Positions 1 through 10,414 are shown, counted from the first letter of the stretch. The stretch: 64,000 nucleotides of DNA from Verrucomicrobiota bacterium (GCA_016235595.1 JACRJX010000043.1:124001-188000), one strand, 5' to 3'. The notes: generated by a model not told the origin, from the sequence alone. Made by a program: numbers and translations.

Positions 1-420
1 GGGCTTGTGCTGCACCACCGATTCCAGCAGAAACGCCGCCGTTTCCGGCAACTCCATTGTTTCTGCCGCCTCTGCGGCCGCGCCCAGCGCCGTCGCATTG
101 GTTGGATCAATGTTGAGGGCTTTCTCCGCCTCGACCAGCGCAAGGGGCGGGCTTTTCTTCAGCGATACCTGCGCTTTCATCGCCTCGGTTACCGCCTTCA
201 TGGCGGCCATCTTGCGGCTCACGATGTTCTGGCCCTGGAACTGGCGCATTTGAATGCTGCGCAGCAGCTTTCGGCCGTCCAGGAACGCCGGCTCAAGCTC
301 CAGAATCTGGATCAGCAGTTCGATTGAGTAGTCGTAGTTTTGGTGCTGAGCCGCTTCGCTGGCGCGCTTGTAAAGAGAACGCGCGCGTTCGGAAAGGTCT
401 TCTACATTTTTGGCTGCCAT
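1..420 (-). CDS. TPR-like helical repeat protein, C-terminus beyond window
   Basis: The first 140 residues are visible; the rest lies outside the window. The ATG is preceded by a good ribosome site (TTTGGAGACATC). The product has no signal peptide and is helical, with TPR-like pairs around NYDYSIELLIQILELEP (residues 28-44) and a second unit around ALVEAEKALNIDPTNA (about 93-108). Between them lies a charged stretch rich in Met, Lys and Gln. TPR proteins act as protein-interaction scaffolds, and no enzymatic motif is visible. It is transcribed away from bioB, with a 111-base intergenic region between them. The TPR assignment rests on spacing and residue pattern only; the specific role is unknown. 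Confidence 0.7.
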   Translation of the reverse strand, partial: MAAKNVEDLSERARSLYKRASEAAQHQNYDYSIELLIQILELEPAFLDGRKLLRSIQMRQFQGQNIVSRKMAAMKAVTEAMKAQVSLKKSPPLALVEAEKALNIDPTNATALGAAAEAAETMELPETAAFLLESVVQHKP

Positions 421-531
421 GATGTCTCCAAACAGTGTTGCGGTTTAAAGTGGCACAATATCTGTCGCGCGCGGTTTTCGTCAAGGCCGCTTGCACGGGT
501 TGGGGGCTTGCGCTACGCTTCGCGCATTGTC

Positions 532-1590
532 ATGGAGACGCAACCGGATTTTCAAAACTTGCTGGACGCCGTCAGCCGCCGCGTGCTGGATGGCGGCGAA
601 CTCTCTTTTGACGAGGCCGCGCGGCTCATGGAAACCAACATCGGTGCCGACCTCCATGATCTGTTCGCGCGGGCCAATCGCATCCGCGAGAAGTTTAAAG
701 GCAACAAGGTCCACCTCTGCTCCATCATCAACGCCAAGGCCGGCGCGTGTCCGGAGGACTGCAAATTCTGCGCCCAGTCGGCCGCGAACGCGACGGAATC
801 GCCGCGCTATTCGTTTGTGGACCGCGACGCCCTTCTCAAGGCCGCCGCCGAGGCGCGCGCGAACAGCGCGCAGGCGCTGAGCGTGGTGACGGCATGGCGC
901 GGGCTGAAGGAAGGCCCGATCCTCGACGAAGTGTGCGCGAGCATCGAGCAGATCGCCCGCAGCGGCACGGTGCGCGCGGACGCTTCGCTTGGCATCATTC
1001 CCAACCAACGCGTGGCCGACCGGCTCAAGGCGGCAGGCGTTGTCTGCTACAACCACAACCTCGAAACCGCGCGGGAACATTTCCCGAACATCTGCACCAC
1101 GCACACCTACGACGAGCGCGTGCAGACGGTCCGGTATCTGAAGAACGCCGGCATCCGCGTCTGCTGCGGCGGCATTTTCGGCATGGGCGAGACGCGCCGG
1201 CACCGCGTCGAGATGGCGTTCGCGTTGAAGGAGCTCGACGTGGACATCGTGCCGATGAATTTTCTGAACCCGATCCAGGGCACGCCGTTCGAGCACATGA
1301 CACCGCTGCCGCCGATGGAGATTCTCAAGACCATCGCTGTCTATCGGTTCATCCTGCCGCGCAAGGAGATCATGGTCGCGGGTGGCCGCGAGGCGAACCT
1401 GCGCGACTTGCAGCCGCTGATGTTCCTGGCCGGCGCATCTGCAACGATGATTGGCAACTACCTCACCACAGCCGGCCAGGACCCGAAGAAGGACTTGCAG
1501 GTGATCAAAGACCTCGGCCTCGACCCGCACTGGGACGGCCACTGGACCCACGTGGAGGGGAACGCGCACCGTCAGGCCGCCTCGCCGTGA
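532..1590 (+). CDS. bioB: Biotin synthase
   Basis: This 352-residue radical SAM enzyme inserts sulfur into dethiobiotin, the last step of biotin synthesis, in the cytoplasm. The radical SAM cluster motif CPEDCKFC gives Cys73, Cys77 and Cys80. Further family blocks are YNHNLET, GGIFGMGET, MNFLNPIQGTP and the C-terminal GNYLTTAG, and the length is typical. An in-frame extension upstream of the chosen ATG has no similarity to the family, so I start at METQPDF. The ribosome site is weak. No other biotin genes (bioA, D, F) are adjacent. A small receiver-like gene follows after 24 bases and may be co-transcribed. Confidence 0.95.
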   Translation: METQPDFQNLLDAVSRRVLDGGELSFDEAARLMETNIGADLHDLFARANRIREKFKGNKVHLCSIINAKAGACPEDCKFCAQSAANATESPRYSFVDRDALLKAAAEARANSAQALSVVTAWRGLKEGPILDEVCASIEQIARSGTVRADASLGIIPNQRVADRLKAAGVVCYNHNLETAREHFPNICTTHTYDERVQTVRYLKNAGIRVCCGGIFGMGETRRHRVEMAFALKELDVDIVPMNFLNPIQGTPFEHMTPLPPMEILKTIAVYRFILPRKEIMVAGGREANLRDLQPLMFLAGASATMIGNYLTTAGQDPKKDLQVIKDLGLDPHWDGHWTHVEGNAHRQAASP

Positions 1591-1614
1591 CCAGCGACGC
1601 AACCGCGGAAATTT

Positions 1615-1983
1615 ATGGAACCGACTGCCATCCTGATCAGCGAAAACGTGGTGTTGCTCTCGCGCATGACCAACGATTTGTGTCAGTCGAGATACCGCGT
1701 TTCGCACTTGCGCGATCCAGGCGAGTTGCTGGCGACTGCTCGCGAGCAACGACCGATGGTTGTTATTCTCGACCTCGATTTGCGCAATCGCGACACGGTG
1801 TCTGTCCTGAAGAAGTTGAAGAGTGACGCGGAGTTGAGGCACACGCTGGTGCTGGCGTTTTGCGACGGCGCGAACGAGCCGTTGCTGGAAGAAGCGCGCG
1901 CGGCCGGAGCCGACATGGTGACCACGCGTGACGCCGTCGCCAGTCACTTGGTTCCGCTCGTTGAGCAGTTGCTCGGCGTGTAG
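1615..1983 (+). CDS. Degenerate response-regulator receiver protein
   Basis: This stand-alone protein of 122 residues follows the receiver fold: beta strand AILIS, a helix, then VVILDLDLR with a candidate phospho-acceptor Asp53, then TLVLAF, AGADMV and a final helix. The canonical N-terminal acidic pair is reduced to a single Glu10. The Thr/Ser switch position after LVLAF is not conserved, and the usual Lys-Pro pair is replaced by TTRDA. It may therefore be a pseudo-receiver that does not use Mg-dependent phosphorylation. No output domain and no histidine kinase is nearby. It sits 24 bases after bioB, probably in the same transcript. The receiver assignment is by pattern and the role is unknown. 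Confidence 0.7.
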   Translation: MEPTAILISENVVLLSRMTNDLCQSRYRVSHLRDPGELLATAREQRPMVVILDLDLRNRDTVSVLKKLKSDAELRHTLVLAFCDGANEPLLEEARAAGADMVTTRDAVASHLVPLVEQLLGV

Positions 1984-1994
1984 GCGCCGACGGG

Positions 1995-2078
1995 TGGGAC
2001 GAGCTTTCAGATTCACCTGCCGTCCGATTTGGAATCAACCGGGCTCATGGGGAGACTCGTCCCATTCAGTGGGTTTTT
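1995..2078 (+). terminator. Inverted repeat ending in a T-run, between receiver gene and glgP
   Basis: A perfect 9-base inverted repeat (TGGGACGAG and CTCGTCCCA) has its arms 52 bases apart. The second arm runs into a small CCCA-TTCAG-TGGG hairpin followed directly by TTTTTGTTT. The small hairpin with the T-run could terminate the bioB transcript, and the long pairing could compete with it. The short 4-base stem makes a strong terminator doubtful. Confidence 0.35.
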
Positions 2079-2123
2079 GTTTCCAGCATCACAGATTGAA
2101 GTGGTAGCATCGGCAGCAGTAAA

Positions 2124-4637
2124 ATGAAGACTCGCACGACGAATCCTGACAAGGTTGGTGAAGATCATAGTGTGGCGAATGTGGCGATGGACGCTGCCAA
2201 CCAACTCCGGCGCGATATCCTGGAGAAACTCTTTTGCATGGCCGGGAAGTTTCCCGAGGTTGCCACGAAGAACGATTACTACCTTGCCCTCGCCTACGCC
2301 GTGCGCGACCGGATTGTTCGTAATTGGGTTAGTTCCGCTGAAACCTACTTCCAGCGCGCCCCCCGCAGCGTCATCTATCTCTCGGCGGAATTCCTGATCG
2401 GTCCGCAGTTGGGCGGCAACCTTCTGCGCCTCGGCATCACCGAACAGGCGAGGCAGGCGGTGCGCGGCCTTGGCCAGGATCTCGATGAATTGATCGAGCA
2501 CGAGGAGGAGCCGGGTCTCGGCAACGGCGGTCTCGGCCGGCTCGCCGCATGTTATATGGAGTCCCTCGCGACGCTGGAGATCGCCGCGATCGGTTACGGT
2601 ATTCGTTACGAGTTCGGCATCTTCGACCAGGAGATTCGCGACGGCTGGCAGGTGGAGACGGGCGACCGCTGGCTGCGGCTCGGCTATCCGTGGGAGATTG
2701 TCCGGCCGGAAATCGCGTTCGAGGTGAAGCTCGGCGGGCGCACGGAGCCGTATCAGGATGAGGTCGGCAACTACCGCGTCCGCTGGGTGCCCAACCGGAT
2801 TGTGATGGGCACGCCGTGCGACACGCTCATCCAAGGCTACGGCGTGCGGACGGTGAACATGCTCCGCCTCTGGAAAGCTGAGGCGCACAACTCGTTCGAC
2901 TTCCAGGCGTTCAACGTCGGCGACTACTATCGCGCGGTGAACGAAAAGGTCGTCTCGGAGAACATTACCAAGGTTCTTTATCCGAACGACGTGTCCGCCG
3001 CCGGCAAACAGTTGCGGTTGGAACAGCAATACTTCCTTGTCTCCTGCACGTTGCAGGACATTATCCGCATCTATCGGCAGCACCGGACGCCGCTCGACCA
3101 GCTCCACGAAGAATTTACCGCCCAGCTCAACGACACGCATCCCTCGCTGGCCATTGCCGAACTGATGCGCCTCCTTGTGGACGTGGACGGCATGGATTGG
3201 GACCGCGCGTGGAACATCACGCGCCGCATGTTTGCTTACACCAACCACACGCTCATGTCCGAGGCGCTGGAGAAATGGCCGCTGCCTCTCTTCGCTAGCG
3301 TCCTGCCGCGGCATTTGGAGATCATCTACGAGATCAACCGCCGTTTCCTCGCCGGGGTCCGCGTGAAATTCCCCGGCGACGACGGCAAAGTGCAGCGGCT
3401 CTCGATCATTGACGAGGCCGGCGACAAATACGTGCGCATGGCGAACCTCGCCTGTGTTGGCAGCCACGCCATCAACGGCGTCGCCGCCCTTCACACGGAA
3501 CTGCTCAAGCAGACCGTGCTGCGCGATTTTCATGATCTCTGGCCGGAGAAATTCTCCAACAAGACCAACGGCGTCACGCCGCGGCGGTTCATGGCGCTCG
3601 CCAACCCCGGCCTCACCGCGCTCATCACCCGCCGCATCGGCGACCGTTGGCTGAAAGACCTCGACGAACTCCGCAAGCTGGAGCCGCTCGCTGCCGACGC
3701 CGGCTTCCGTGAGGAATGGCGGCAGGTCAAGCACGCCAACAAGGAACGACTCGCGGCTGCATTGCGGAAAGCCACGGGCGTCGAAGTGGAGCCTGCGACG
3801 CTGTTCGACATCCAGGTAAAGCGTTTCCACGAATACAAACGCCAGCAACTGAACCTCCTGCGCGTCGTCACTCACTACCGCCGGCTCAAGAACAACCCGC
3901 GCCTCGATTTCACGCCCCGCACCGTCATCTTCGGCGGCAAGGCCGCGCCGGGTTACCTCATGGCCAAGCTGATCATCAAGCTCATCAATTCCGTCGCCGC
4001 CGTCGTCAACGCCGACCCTGACACGCGCGACCGCCTCCGCGTCGTCTTCTGCCCGGACTTCAACGTCAAGAACGCTCACCGCATCTATCCCGCCGCCGAT
4101 CTCTCCGAGCAAATCTCAATGGCCGGCACCGAGGCTTCCGGCACCGGCAACATGAAGTTTGCCCTCAACGGCGCGCTTACCATCGGCACGCTCGATGGCG
4201 CCAACGTCGAGATTCGCGAGGAAGTCGGCGCCGAAAACTTCTTCCTCTTTGGCCTTACCGCGGAGGAAGTCCGTGAGCGCAAAGCTGCCGGTTACCGGCC
4301 GTGGGAAGTCTGTCAGCAGAACGCCGACCTTCGCGACGCGCTTGATGTCATCGGCTCTGGCGCGTTCTCCGGTGGTGACAAGGAGCTTTTCCGGCCCTTT
4401 ATCCGTTCTCTGCTTGAACGCGACGAGTATCTGGTCTTCGCCGACTATCCGTCCTACATCGAGCGACAGGAGGATGTTGCCCGCGCTTATCGCGATACGG
4501 AGCAGTGGACGCGCATGTCGATTCTCAACGTCGCGCGCATGGGCAAGTTCTCTTCCGACCGCGCCATCCGTGAGTACTGCCGCGATATCTGGCACATCGA
4601 GCCAGTCCACGTTTCCGACGACAAGGCACCCTGCTGA
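2124..4637 (+). CDS. glgP: Glycogen/starch phosphorylase
   Basis: Cytoplasmic GT35-family enzyme of 837 residues that releases glucose-1-phosphate from alpha-1,4-glucans. Family blocks include SAEFLIGPQLG, GNGGLGRLAACYMESLAT, LNDTHPSLAIAELMR, FDIQVKRFHEYKRQ and the PLP site EASGTGNMKFALNG, in which Lys678 binds the cofactor. The length matches the normal family size and no break is visible. The ATG lies in an A-rich context (GCAGTAAAATG) with a poor ribosome site. No other glycogen genes are adjacent. It converges on glnS, with a hairpin between the two stop codons. Confidence 0.95.
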   Translation: MKTRTTNPDKVGEDHSVANVAMDAANQLRRDILEKLFCMAGKFPEVATKNDYYLALAYAVRDRIVRNWVSSAETYFQRAPRSVIYLSAEFLIGPQLGGNLLRLGITEQARQAVRGLGQDLDELIEHEEEPGLGNGGLGRLAACYMESLATLEIAAIGYGIRYEFGIFDQEIRDGWQVETGDRWLRLGYPWEIVRPEIAFEVKLGGRTEPYQDEVGNYRVRWVPNRIVMGTPCDTLIQGYGVRTVNMLRLWKAEAHNSFDFQAFNVGDYYRAVNEKVVSENITKVLYPNDVSAAGKQLRLEQQYFLVSCTLQDIIRIYRQHRTPLDQLHEEFTAQLNDTHPSLAIAELMRLLVDVDGMDWDRAWNITRRMFAYTNHTLMSEALEKWPLPLFASVLPRHLEIIYEINRRFLAGVRVKFPGDDGKVQRLSIIDEAGDKYVRMANLACVGSHAINGVAALHTELLKQTVLRDFHDLWPEKFSNKTNGVTPRRFMALANPGLTALITRRIGDRWLKDLDELRKLEPLAADAGFREEWRQVKHANKERLAAALRKATGVEVEPATLFDIQVKRFHEYKRQQLNLLRVVTHYRRLKNNPRLDFTPRTVIFGGKAAPGYLMAKLIIKLINSVAAVVNADPDTRDRLRVVFCPDFNVKNAHRIYPAADLSEQISMAGTEASGTGNMKFALNGALTIGTLDGANVEIREEVGAENFFLFGLTAEEVRERKAAGYRPWEVCQQNADLRDALDVIGSGAFSGGDKELFRPFIRSLLERDEYLVFADYPSYIERQEDVARAYRDTEQWTRMSILNVARMGKFSSDRAIREYCRDIWHIEPVHVSDDKAPC

Positions 4638-4679
4638 TTCAGGTCTGCGTTGGTGTTGGACGAATTCTCCGGGCGCAGA

Positions 4680-4708
4680 AAGAGTGAAGGATGCTCCTTC
4701 TCACTCTT
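4680..4708. terminator. Hairpin between convergent glgP and glnS
   Basis: AAGAGTGAAGGA and TCCTTCTCACTCTT pair around a TGC loop with a two-base bulge. The element sits midway between the convergent genes and could serve both strands. There is no clean T-run on either side, so termination strength is uncertain. Confidence 0.45.
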
Positions 4709-4772
4709 CGAAGCTGCACACAACAAGTTGCTGTGCACGGAAGACAACCAGCCCTGTTTCCCGCTGAAACGC

Positions 4773-6599
<1,827 letters not shown>

Positions 6600-6652
6600 G
6601 AGCCGATATTAAACGGCGGCTTGGCACGGATGCAAACCGCAAACAGCCCGCC

Positions 6653-7426
6653 TCAATAACCGCCCTTGCCCAATGTCGGGGTCTTGGCGGCTGTCTGTGC
6701 GCCTGCTTTTTCCGCCGCTTCACGCCGGCGATACTCATCCAGCATCGCCGCCGTGGCCGTCGCGCCGCAACGACTGCCGCCGAGGTCGCGGACCTTGATG
6801 AGGCCGTCGAGGTCGCGCACGCCACCGGCGGCCTTGACCTGGACCTTGGCGGAAACGTTTGCCCGCATCAACGCAAGGTCGTGCTCGGTGGCGCCTTTGT
6901 AGTTGTAGTTGCCGTCCTTTTGTTTCACGAAGCCGTAGCCGGTCGAGGTCTTCACCCAGTTGGCTCCGGCACGCTCGCAGATCTGGCAGAGTTTCACCTT
7001 GATCTCGTCGTTTGGCATGAAGTCATTTTCAAAGATGACCTTCACTTTCGCGCCGTGTTTGTGGGCTTCGTCGCAGACAGCCTTCACATCGCGCTCGACG
7101 TAGTCCCAATCGCCGCCGAGGGCCTTGCCAATGTTGACGACCATGTCTATCTCGACCGCGCCGTCGCGGCAGGCCAGCTCGGTCTCATAGCGCTTCGACT
7201 CCGTGCAGGAGTTGCCGTGCGGGAAGCCGATGACGCAGCCGACCTTGACGCTGCTGCCTCGCAGCAACTCGACGGCGCGTTTGACGGTGTAGGGTTTGAT
7301 GCAGACGGAGGCAACGCCATACTTCGCGGCCAGCTTGCAGCCGTCCTCCAAGTCCTTATCGGTCATGGTGGGATGAAGCAACGAATGGTCAATCATCCCG
7401 GCGAGTTCTTCGTAGGTGTATTTCAT
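6653..7426 (-). CDS. deoC: Deoxyribose-phosphate aldolase
   Basis: Cytoplasmic TIM-barrel class I aldolase of 257 residues that cleaves 2-deoxyribose-5-phosphate to glyceraldehyde-3-phosphate and acetaldehyde. The Schiff-base lysine is Lys159 in NWVKTSTGYG, with the proton-relay Lys198 in VQVKAAGGVRD and Asp94 in VEIDMVVNIG. A tail of about 25 residues after the barrel (AEKAGAQTAAKTPTLGKGGY) is extra and low-complexity. I start at MKYTYEEL because it falls two bases after the stop of the upstream isomerase gene; a longer in-frame extension overlaps that gene and looks spurious. It is the last gene of the gntR operon, which suggests a catabolic role. Confidence 0.92.
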   Translation of the reverse strand: MKYTYEELAGMIDHSLLHPTMTDKDLEDGCKLAAKYGVASVCIKPYTVKRAVELLRGSSVKVGCVIGFPHGNSCTESKRYETELACRDGAVEIDMVVNIGKALGGDWDYVERDVKAVCDEAHKHGAKVKVIFENDFMPNDEIKVKLCQICERAGANWVKTSTGYGFVKQKDGNYNYKGATEHDLALMRANVSAKVQVKAAGGVRDLDGLIKVRDLGGSRCGATATAAMLDEYRRREAAEKAGAQTAAKTPTLGKGGY

Positions 7427-7428
7427 GT

Positions 7429-8343
7429 TCAGGCAAAGAATGGTTGGAGCACGTTGCGGGCAACCCTGACGGCGGCTTTCCGGCCTTCGAGCGTGTTGCC
7501 AAAGGTGCCGTCCTCGACTTCGATGCATACCGGGCCGTCGTAGCCGACATCCATCAACGCCGCAGTGAACCTGGCCCAGTTGATGTCGCCGTAACCGGGG
7601 ATGCGTGGCTGGTGCCACTCCAACGGATAGGCGAACACGCCCACGTCGTTGATGCGCTCGCGGCGGATGCGAACGTCCTTGGCGTGAAGGTGGAAGAGCT
7701 TCCCCTTGAACTCGCGCAGCGGTGAGAGCGGGTCCATCCATTGCAGGATGAAGTGCGACGGATCGTAGTTGAGGCCGAAGTTCTTGCTGGGAATGTCGCT
7801 GAAGGCGCGCCGCCAGATGACGGGCGTCGTCATCAGGTTCTTGCCGCCGGGCCACTCGTCGCGGGTGAACAGCATCGGGCAGTTCTCGATGCCGATCTTG
7901 ATGCCGTGGTCCTCGGCGAACGCGATCAGCGGCTTCCATGTCTTGAGGAAACGCGGCCAGTTGTCATCGACTGACTTCGTCCAGTCGCGGCCGACGAAGG
8001 TATTCACGTTCTTCAGACCGAGCTTTTCCGCCGCCAGGATGACTTTCTTCAGATGCTGCACCGCCACCTTTGCGGCGGCGGGATCGGGATCGAGCGGGTT
8101 CGGGTAGTAACCGAGGCCGGAGATGCCGACGCCGTGGCTGGCGCAGAGTGCGTTGACCTCATCCGCCTGCGTCTTCGTGAAGCCGGTCACGTCAATGTGT
8201 GTGATGCCGGCGTATTTGCGCTCGGCCTTGCCAACAGGCCAGCACATGATCTCGACGCACGCGAGACGTTCCGCGGCGGCGAATTTCAGAACATCCTCCA
8301 GCGACAACTCCGGCAGAATAGCGCTAACGAATCCAAGTTTCAT
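7429..8343 (-). CDS. Sugar phosphate isomerase/epimerase-like TIM barrel protein
   Basis: A 304-residue member of the AP-endonuclease-2-like TIM-barrel superfamily (xylose isomerase-like), usually metal-dependent sugar isomerases, epimerases or inosose dehydratases. Probable metal ligands are Glu153 in IGIENCP, Asp194 in NYDPSHF, His220 in LFHLHAKD and Glu275 or Glu277 in CIEVEDG. There is no signal peptide, so it acts in the cytoplasm. The ribosome site AGAAAGG precedes the ATG. It lies between the oxidoreductase and deoC in the gntR operon, with gaps of 19 and 2 bases. The substrate cannot be read from sequence. Confidence 0.85.
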   Translation of the reverse strand: MKLGFVSAILPELSLEDVLKFAAAERLACVEIMCWPVGKAERKYAGITHIDVTGFTKTQADEVNALCASHGVGISGLGYYPNPLDPDPAAAKVAVQHLKKVILAAEKLGLKNVNTFVGRDWTKSVDDNWPRFLKTWKPLIAFAEDHGIKIGIENCPMLFTRDEWPGGKNLMTTPVIWRRAFSDIPSKNFGLNYDPSHFILQWMDPLSPLREFKGKLFHLHAKDVRIRRERINDVGVFAYPLEWHQPRIPGYGDINWARFTAALMDVGYDGPVCIEVEDGTFGNTLEGRKAAVRVARNVLQPFFA

Positions 8344-8362
8344 ATGATGCCTTTCTTGTAGT

Positions 8363-9496
8363 CTATACTTTTGCCCACGACTTCGACTTGCTGCTCTTCA
8401 TGATCGCCTCGCAAACGGCAACTTCCTGATGACCGTCCTCGGCGGTTGCAAAGAACCGCTCGCCTTTGCCACCGGCGATGGCGGCATAGATGTTGCGGAA
8501 GAGCATCTTGAATGTGTCGGGGAAACCCTCGACGTGGCCGGGCGGATAATCCATGAAGCCTGCCGCGCCGTCGCCGAACGCAGGTGTGGCGCGCACGGCC
8601 GTCTCGTTCGCGCCGTCGCGGTTGCCGAAGTGCAGCATTTCCGGCTCCTCCGAGCACCACCACGCCGACTTCTTCGAACCATAGATTTCGATGCGGATAC
8701 AATTCTTGCGGCCGGCGGCGACCTGCGAGACACCCAGGTTGCCGCGTGCGCCGTTGGCAAACTGCAACAGCACGCTGGCAAAGTCCTCCGTCTCGACCTT
8801 GTAGGTGGCGTAGTTCATCTTCACGTCGCTCTTCGCGAAGGTCTGCACTTCGCCGAGCGGACGGCGGCGCGTCTTGTGGAACGTGCCGAGGTCGGCGAAC
8901 ACAGACGCGATCTTCGCGCCGAGGATGAACGAGACGGTGTCCATCCAGTGCGTGCCAATGTCGGCGACGGCGCGGAGCTTGCCGCCTTCCTGCGGCAGCA
9001 AACGCCAGTTGTAATCGGTGTCCTTGAAAAGCCAGTCCTGCATGTAGGAGCCGTTCACGTGGATGATGTCGCCGAGTTCGCCAAGCGCGACCCTGTGACG
9101 GAGCGCGAGCACGGCGGGATAACACCGGACGTTGTAGTTCACGGCGAAGACCTTGCCACTGCTGCGCGCCAGTTTGAGGATCTGCGCCGTCTCGCGCGTG
9201 TTCATCGCCAGCGGCTTTTCGCAAATCACGTTCTTGCCCGCGCGCAATGCCGCCAGCGACATCTCACAATGAAACCGGTTCGGTGAGGTGATGTGGACCA
9301 CGTCCACATTGGGCGAACGCAGCATCTCGCGATAATCGCCGAAGGCTTCGGGAATGCCGAACTTGTCGGCTGCCGCTCGAACACGATCCGGCAGATCGCA
9401 AAGTGAGGTGATGTTCACGCCGAGCCGGCGCAACGCTTCCAGATGAACCGGCCCGATGAATCCCGTGCCGATGATGCCTGCTTTGATCCTGGTCAT
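8363..9496 (-). CDS. Gfo/Idh/MocA family NAD(P)-dependent oxidoreductase
   Basis: Cytoplasmic dehydrogenase-like protein of 377 residues. The N-terminal Rossmann motif is GIIGTGFIG (residues 8-16). The family signature CEKPLAMN supplies the conserved Lys-Pro pair, and the C-terminal alpha/beta domain (IHVNGSYMQDW, DIGTHWMD) binds the substrate. Such enzymes oxidise or reduce cyclic polyols and sugars. Pairing with a xylose-isomerase-like barrel protein is typical of sugar or inositol breakdown modules. It is the second gene of the operon, 12 bases downstream of gntR. There is no Tat signal, unlike many PVC members of the family. The substrate is unknown. Confidence 0.9.
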   Translation of the reverse strand: MTRIKAGIIGTGFIGPVHLEALRRLGVNITSLCDLPDRVRAAADKFGIPEAFGDYREMLRSPNVDVVHITSPNRFHCEMSLAALRAGKNVICEKPLAMNTRETAQILKLARSSGKVFAVNYNVRCYPAVLALRHRVALGELGDIIHVNGSYMQDWLFKDTDYNWRLLPQEGGKLRAVADIGTHWMDTVSFILGAKIASVFADLGTFHKTRRRPLGEVQTFAKSDVKMNYATYKVETEDFASVLLQFANGARGNLGVSQVAAGRKNCIRIEIYGSKKSAWWCSEEPEMLHFGNRDGANETAVRATPAFGDGAAGFMDYPPGHVEGFPDTFKMLFRNIYAAIAGGKGERFFATAEDGHQEVAVCEAIMKSSKSKSWAKV

Positions 9497-9508
9497 GATG
9501 GTTTCTTT

Positions 9509-10285
9509 TTACTTTTTCCTGTTCAAATCCAACAGCACACCCGCCGCCGGACGGGCGGCCTGAATCGGGCCGAGCCGGTTGTGAAACTCGTAGGCGTCGC
9601 CGCGATAAAGCGTCTGCTCGCGCCAAAGCGGCACGCCGCCGCCAAGGTAGCCGATGGCAGTCACCAGCAAACCTGCGGTGCCGTTGGCGACTCGCAACAG
9701 CCGCGCGTCGGCGTCACGGATCGCGACCGCCCGGATGACCTCATCGGCGCCCGCAACTTCCAACTTCAACCGCAGCGTCAACGCGGCGTAGAGCGAGCCT
9801 TTTACAGCGTTCTTGTCCAGCCCGGCACAGAACCGCGCCACGATGTGCCTCCGTTCCACGATCACCGGCACACCATCGGCCAACCGTAGCCGCTCGACGT
9901 AGCAAAGCTCGTCGTGCGGCTGGACACGCAACGCGCCGAGCACCTCCGCGCCGGCCTGCGCCGCTCGCATCGTCTCAAACCGCAGCACCCGCGTCGAGGG
10001 CTTCTTGCCGGCGGCTTCGGCCTTGTCGGTGAAGCTCACCAGCGCAGCGAGGTCGTAATCGAGCACGCCACCGCGCACGAATGTGCCGACACCCTTCTTG
10101 ATCTCCAGCACGCCCTCGGCGACCAAATGCGAGAGCGCCTTGTTCGCAGTGACGCGGCTGACGCTAAAGCGCCCGGCCACCTCGCGCTCGGCCAAAAACT
10201 TGTCGCCCGCCTTGAACTCACCGCCGCGAATCAGATCGCGAAGCTGGCTGTTCAACCGGCCGTAGATTGGACTTCTGGGTGACAT
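9509..10285 (-). CDS. GntR/HutC-family transcriptional regulator
   Basis: A 258-residue repressor-type regulator with an N-terminal winged helix-turn-helix. The helices run through LRDLIRGGEFKAGDKFLAER and VSRVTANKALSHL, and the wing is EIKKGVGTFV. A UTRA-like effector domain follows (ELCYVERLRLADGVPVIVER). It heads the operon with the oxidoreductase, isomerase-like protein and deoC, and diverges from the glycyl radical enzyme. A GTGGC-n3-GCCAC palindrome lies four bases upstream of its ATG and recurs at the divergent promoter. That suggests autoregulation and control of both sides by a sugar-derived effector; the effector is not identifiable from sequence. Confidence 0.9.
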   Translation of the reverse strand: MSPRSPIYGRLNSQLRDLIRGGEFKAGDKFLAEREVAGRFSVSRVTANKALSHLVAEGVLEIKKGVGTFVRGGVLDYDLAALVSFTDKAEAAGKKPSTRVLRFETMRAAQAGAEVLGALRVQPHDELCYVERLRLADGVPVIVERRHIVARFCAGLDKNAVKGSLYAALTLRLKLEVAGADEVIRAVAIRDADARLLRVANGTAGLLVTAIGYLGGGVPLWREQTLYRGDAYEFHNRLGPIQAARPAAGVLLDLNRKK

Positions 10286-10289
10286 ACAT

Positions 10290-10302
10290 GTGGCCTAGCC
10301 AC
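10290..10302. promoter_or_regulatory. Operator O1 for the GntR regulator
   Basis: GTGGCCTAGCCAC is a palindrome with 5-base arms around a 3-base centre, of the odd-spaced type used by GntR-family proteins. It lies between the gntR -10 box and its start codon. Its 13 bases are the exact reverse complement of the core of the second site about 110 bases away. Confidence 0.75.
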
Positions 10303-10309
10303 GGTGGGA

Positions 10310-10338
10310 TTTCTAACAAGGTGTGTTTTTGATGTCAA
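10310..10338 (-). promoter_or_regulatory. gntR operon promoter
   Basis: A consensus -35 box TTGACA (10333-10338) is followed, after a 17-base spacer, by the -10 box TAGAAA (10310-10315). The predicted start point is just before operator O1, so a bound repressor would block clearance. Confidence 0.65.
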
Positions 10339-10366
10339 GAGATTGGCGGTGTAATATGGAAGCATC

Positions 10367-10394
10367 TTGACAAATCCAAGCAGGAATCTAATCT
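10367..10394 (+). promoter_or_regulatory. Promoter of the glycyl radical enzyme gene
   Basis: A consensus -35 box TTGACA (10367-10372) is followed, after 16 bases, by a weak -10 candidate TAATCT (10389-10394). The predicted start falls inside operator O2. The weak -10 box would fit a regulated promoter. Confidence 0.5.
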
Positions 10395-10395
10395 A

Positions 10396-10414
10396 CTTGT
10401 GGCTAGGCCACAAG
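10396..10414. promoter_or_regulatory. Operator O2 for the GntR regulator
   Basis: CTTGTGGC-TAG-GCCACAAG has perfect 8-base arms around a 3-base centre. It contains the reverse complement of the 13-base O1 core. It overlaps the predicted start point of the glycyl radical enzyme gene and ends 18 bases before its ATG. Confidence 0.8.

Noticed and set aside
532..1590. bioB as the activase of the Tat-tagged glycyl radical enzyme
   Set aside because: It is a canonical biotin synthase with its own conserved blocks, and lacks the activase pattern; the missing activase must be elsewhere.
481..2016. A 511-codon minus-strand frame across bioB and the receiver gene
   Set aside because: It runs antisense to the conserved BioB sequence and spans two genes and their gap.
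2013..4112. A 699-codon minus-strand open frame opposite glgP
   Set aside because: It mirrors the codons of a perfectly conserved glgP, is His/Arg/Val/Glu-rich like other antisense frames of GC-rich genes, and shows no domain.
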